A model generated the notes under the pieces. That model ran no database searches. It was not told where the DNA came from and worked only from the letters and a program-made list of their open reading frames with translations. Position numbers and translations under genes: made by a program. 6,999 nt of DNA, taken from NCBI GenBank assembly GCA_002335845.1, contig DDCV01000050.1, positions 1-6,999 of the forward strand, given 5' to 3'. Numbering within the stretch: the first letter of the stretch is position 1; every line of letters starts with the position of its first letter. The stretch comes from Rickettsiales bacterium UBA1997 (GTDB lineage Bacteria; Pseudomonadota; Alphaproteobacteria; Rickettsiales; UBA1997). Of this stretch, positions 4,015-6,999 are shown piece by piece.

Positions 4015-6999
4015 ATGAGATACATCTTCTTATTAACATTTTTAGTGGCTAATATTTCGTCCTTTTCTAATCAAATTTTTGCGGCTGATGAGTCAAATAT
4101 CATAAATCACCAAGAGATTAGCGAAGTTGATCGGCTTAGCTCGTCTTTTTTAAAAAATAGCAAAAATTTTCAAAAACCTAACTCAGTTAAAAAGCAAAAT
4201 ATTGAACCTACTTTTGAAGATGATAATTATTACCTTACTGATGCGCTAGATAAAAAAAGTGAGGATAATAATTTGGAAAATGATGTTGATGATCTATTAA
4301 AAAATCTTAGCCAAGAATTAGAATTTAAATTTGATGATGATAAATCAAAAGATGATAAAATCTATCCGACACAAAAAAAAGAGCCTTCAAATCAAGATGA
4401 TAAAGACGAAGAAGATAAAGAAAATAATGTCAGCAAGCCAGATATTTCTGAGATAAAAGAAGAGAAATTAAGTGATGAAATAAAGCTAGAAAAATCAGAG
4501 CCAATAAAAAAAGAAACTATACCAAAATATGAAGAAGCCTCTTCTGGCATAGCTATTGATGATTCGGTGCCTGAGGGATTTGATGATCTTGATGAATCAA
4601 TGGATCTTTTAGTTAATGTATTTTTTAGCGGTATTAAGGTTGGCGATTATTTTGCCACAATCTCTGCTGACACTATAAAATTAAGCAATTCTAAAGAAAT
4701 TGTTAGTAAGATTGAAGGTATTAAGGATGTTGATATAGTTGCGCAAGCTCTTGATAGAGAAATTCCAAGCAATGTAAATATGAGCTGCTTTGAGCAAGAG
4801 GAAAGAAAATCTGATTGCAATAATGTTGAAACCAAAACTGCAGCAATCGTTTATAGCCCAAGCAAATATCGCGTTGATATCATTATAAATCCAGAATTAA
4901 TTGAAAAATTAGATCCAAATAAACATAGCTATATTGTCTCAAGTCAAAAAGGTATCTCAACATTAAGTAATTTTAATACTGTTTTTACTACCAATAACAC
5001 AGCTGATGCAGAAAGAAACTATAGTATTAATGCCAATAATTTTCTTTCTTATAAAAGTACAAATATTCAATCAAGCTATAATTACTCTCGTGATTCGCTA
5101 CTTAACATAAATTCCTTAACCTCAAAATCTTACTATAAAGATAGCGAATTTTCTTTGGGATTTGATTCAATGCAAAATCTACAAACTATTTCAGGAGCCT
5201 CTTTCTTTGGCGCCAGTGTCAGAAGATTTTTTGAGACCAGAAAAAATAAGGGTATGATTTATAGTAAAAAAATTGAGATTTTTCTACCCTATCAAAGTGA
5301 GGTCAAGATATATAAAGATGATAAATTATATGACCAAAAATACTATAATTCCGGACACCAAATTATTGACACCTCTTCTCTTCCAAATGGATCATATGAT
5401 ATAAAAATAGTCATTATAGATGGTCGTGGAACAAAAGAAGAGGAGCATTTTTTTACTAAAACCTCTAGAATGCCAGTTTATGGTGAGCCATTTTATTATG
5501 CTGATATTGGTGTAATGGAAAAAGCTGTGCAAGATGACAATCAAAGGATTCCCGAAATGTCTTCCATTGCAATTGGAAGAATTGGCGGGGGCTATAGAAT
5601 AACTGATTATGTTGGTATATTGGGAAATATAGTTGCCAACAAATTTGAAAGCGCCAGCGAAGCTATAATAGAATTTGAATCACCAAAATATATAATTTCT
5701 AATAGATATCTTATAACTACGCAAAGAGATTACTCTGTAGAGCTAGATGGTAATAGTAGCTTTCTTGATGAGAAGCTTAATGCTAATTTTAATATAAAAA
5801 AAACCATTCAAGGCAATGATGATTTAGACCTCAGCAATGAAGATGCTTCTTATAATAATGTCTCGTCAAACTCATCAACAATATCATTAGGAGGAAATTA
5901 CATTTTACCTAAAAATTATGGAAATATAAGGATTAACGCCACAAGAAGCGGTAAAGAAAAAGGCAAATATGTTTATAGATACGGACCATCTTATGACAGG
6001 TTAATTCTAAATAAGGGCGATTTTAGAGTTAATATGAACATCAATATAAATAAATCACAAGCAGAGACAACATATTATGTCTCCTTTAGAGCTACTGTCA
6101 ATAAGGATGGATGGTCTTTATCAAATGATACTAGCAAGCAATTTAATAATATAAAAGGCAATCCGCCTAGCGATGGTACTGGCAAACATCCATTTAACAA
6201 TAATATCAGCGTTTCTTGGAGTGACAAAGATTTGCTGCAAGACACCCTGCTCATATCAGCGCAACATAGCTATGATGGCTTTGAGCAAAATGAAGGTATA
6301 TCTTTTGATTATGCTAGCAAATATGGTAAGTTAAGATGGGATATTAGGCATGATGATGAAAAAACCAATCATAATGCTAATTATAGATTCTCTGTGGCAT
6401 CTAATAATTTCGATGTGGCTTTTGGCGGATCAGATACCAGAGATGCTGGTGTTATTGCTAAAGTTAAGGGCGCAAAAGATGGTAAGGCAAAATTTACGGT
6501 TGGTGGCAGCTCAAACAAGAGTGCAATCGGCATTGGATCTAAAATACTTATTCCTAAATCTGCTTTCACAGAGTCAAATATTACACTTACTCCAATCGGA
6601 GAAACCCTTGTTACCCTTGATCGATCTTCTCATCAGGCCACCCTATTTCCTGGTAATGTTATGACTATTGAATGGTATGCCAGAGAATCTGTTATTGTTA
6701 TGGGTCGTTTATTACTAAAGGATGGCTCCGGGGTCGAGGCCTTGATAAAAAGCACGCTTGAAGAATCTTTTACAGATGAAGATGGCAGCTTCCAGCTATA
6801 TTCATATACTGATGATGTCATTGAAGCTGAAATGATGGATGGCACAATTTGCAACGCCGCAATACCGCCAATAAATGATAGCACCGCAGGTATAGCACAA
6901 GTTGGCGACATAGTGTGTGAAGCTGTAGAAGATATTGACTCTATAAAAAAAGACCCTATGAAGAATTTTCCAGAAGAAAAACCTTCTGAAGAAGAAAAA
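4015..6999 (+). CDS. Outer-membrane usher, CooC/TcfC-like, with acidic N-terminal extension (3' end outside window)
   Basis: Pore and assembly platform of the pilus. The frame is open from ATG 4015 to the window edge (995 codons). The signal peptide ends at Ile-Phe-Ala (residue 23). Residues 24 to about 182 are charged low-complexity sequence (about 45 Asp/Glu, 25 Lys/Arg by hand count). The usher N-terminal domain starts at VPEGFDDL (185-192), has C258 and C268, and runs to DIIINPELIE near 298. The barrel follows, interrupted at about 419-490 by an E-set/plug-like domain with IEIFLPYQSEVKIY, IIDTSSLPNGSYDIKI (450-465) and EEHFF, which I recognise from TcfC-type ushers. LFPGNV (877-882) and GRLLLKDG opens a CS1-type C-terminal domain with FTDEDGSFQLY and C946/C968. 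It then enters an acidic tail, so the true stop is probably near. CooC relatives are usually about 850-880 residues; the excess is mostly the N-terminal extension. No Shine-Dalgarno is seen. Confidence 0.92.
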   Translation, partial: MRYIFLLTFLVANISSFSNQIFAADESNIINHQEISEVDRLSSSFLKNSKNFQKPNSVKKQNIEPTFEDDNYYLTDALDKKSEDNNLENDVDDLLKNLSQELEFKFDDDKSKDDKIYPTQKKEPSNQDDKDEEDKENNVSKPDISEIKEEKLSDEIKLEKSEPIKKETIPKYEEASSGIAIDDSVPEGFDDLDESMDLLVNVFFSGIKVGDYFATISADTIKLSNSKEIVSKIEGIKDVDIVAQALDREIPSNVNMSCFEQEERKSDCNNVETKTAAIVYSPSKYRVDIIINPELIEKLDPNKHSYIVSSQKGISTLSNFNTVFTTNNTADAERNYSINANNFLSYKSTNIQSSYNYSRDSLLNINSLTSKSYYKDSEFSLGFDSMQNLQTISGASFFGASVRRFFETRKNKGMIYSKKIEIFLPYQSEVKIYKDDKLYDQKYYNSGHQIIDTSSLPNGSYDIKIVIIDGRGTKEEEHFFTKTSRMPVYGEPFYYADIGVMEKAVQDDNQRIPEMSSIAIGRIGGGYRITDYVGILGNIVANKFESASEAIIEFESPKYIISNRYLITTQRDYSVELDGNSSFLDEKLNANFNIKKTIQGNDDLDLSNEDASYNNVSSNSSTISLGGNYILPKNYGNIRINATRSGKEKGKYVYRYGPSYDRLILNKGDFRVNMNININKSQAETTYYVSFRATVNKDGWSLSNDTSKQFNNIKGNPPSDGTGKHPFNNNISVSWSDKDLLQDTLLISAQHSYDGFEQNEGISFDYASKYGKLRWDIRHDDEKTNHNANYRFSVASNNFDVAFGGSDTRDAGVIAKVKGAKDGKAKFTVGGSSNKSAIGIGSKILIPKSAFTESNITLTPIGETLVTLDRSSHQATLFPGNVMTIEWYARESVIVMGRLLLKDGSGVEALIKSTLEESFTDEDGSFQLYSYTDDVIEAEMMDGTICNAAIPPINDSTAGIAQVGDIVCEAVEDIDSIKKDPMKNFPEEKPSEEEK

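Noticed and set aside
4647..4835. Reverse-strand 62-codon frame inside the usher
   Set aside because: Antisense to the usher N-terminal domain; no ribosome site or recognisable motif.
6350..6911. One forward and two reverse frames near the right end
   Set aside because: All lie within the usher frame, which has recognisable usher motifs on both sides of them.
1..6999. CRISPR array, tRNA, rRNA, integrase or toxin-antitoxin module
   Set aside because: No regularly spaced repeats, no tRNA-like cloverleaf with CCA context, and no matching protein motifs were seen.

Overview
The window carries most of a chaperone-usher pilus locus, all on the + strand, in an AT-rich Gram-negative genome (roughly 30% GC by eye, with Lys/Asn/Ile-rich proteins). 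The secretion machinery resembles the alpha (CS1/class 5, CooB/CooC/TcfC-like) clade. This points to a proteobacterium, possibly host-associated given the base composition, but nothing here fixes the genus.

Layout. Four paralogous pilin-like proteins come first: P1 (46-594), P2 (877-1494), P3 (2024-2560) and P4 (2565-3158). They share an Ile-Thr-Gly-Leu/Ile-Asp...Asn-Trp motif, two cysteines in matching positions (D-x-C-x-Y and a later C-N-G/N), and a C-terminal strand of the type G-x-Y-x-G-T-L-T. A PapD-like periplasmic chaperone (3162-3872) follows, then an outer-membrane usher (4015 to the window edge, at least 995 residues). P3, P4 and the chaperone are separated by only 4 and 3 nt and look like one operon. 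P1 and P2 stand apart, each with its own non-coding flanks. No large CooD-like tip adhesin is visible; one could lie beyond the right edge.

How the genes would work together (inference from family knowledge). The subunits are exported by Sec, and the chaperone caps them in the periplasm by donating a beta strand. The usher then exchanges chaperone for subunit and threads the fibre through the outer membrane. P1-P3 have a beta-strand-like stretch at the mature N terminus that could be the donor strand. In P4 this stretch is replaced by a Lys-Asp/Glu repeat encoded by an 11-unit hexanucleotide array, so P4 may be a tip, terminator or membrane-tethered member. The usher is also unusual: about 160 residues of acidic low-complexity sequence lie between its signal peptide and its N-terminal domain, while the mature chaperone is strongly basic.

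Non-coding content. Between P1 and P2 lies a 165-bp near-perfect hairpin with 31-bp perfect terminal inverted repeats and TA at both ends, resembling a miniature transposable element. A degenerate copy of one of its ends overlaps the chaperone stop codon. The 529-bp gap between P2 and P3 holds three 12-bp tandem repeats and two stem-loops, one a good terminator candidate. Palindromes that could be operators lie upstream of P2 (805-820) and of the usher (3959-3978).
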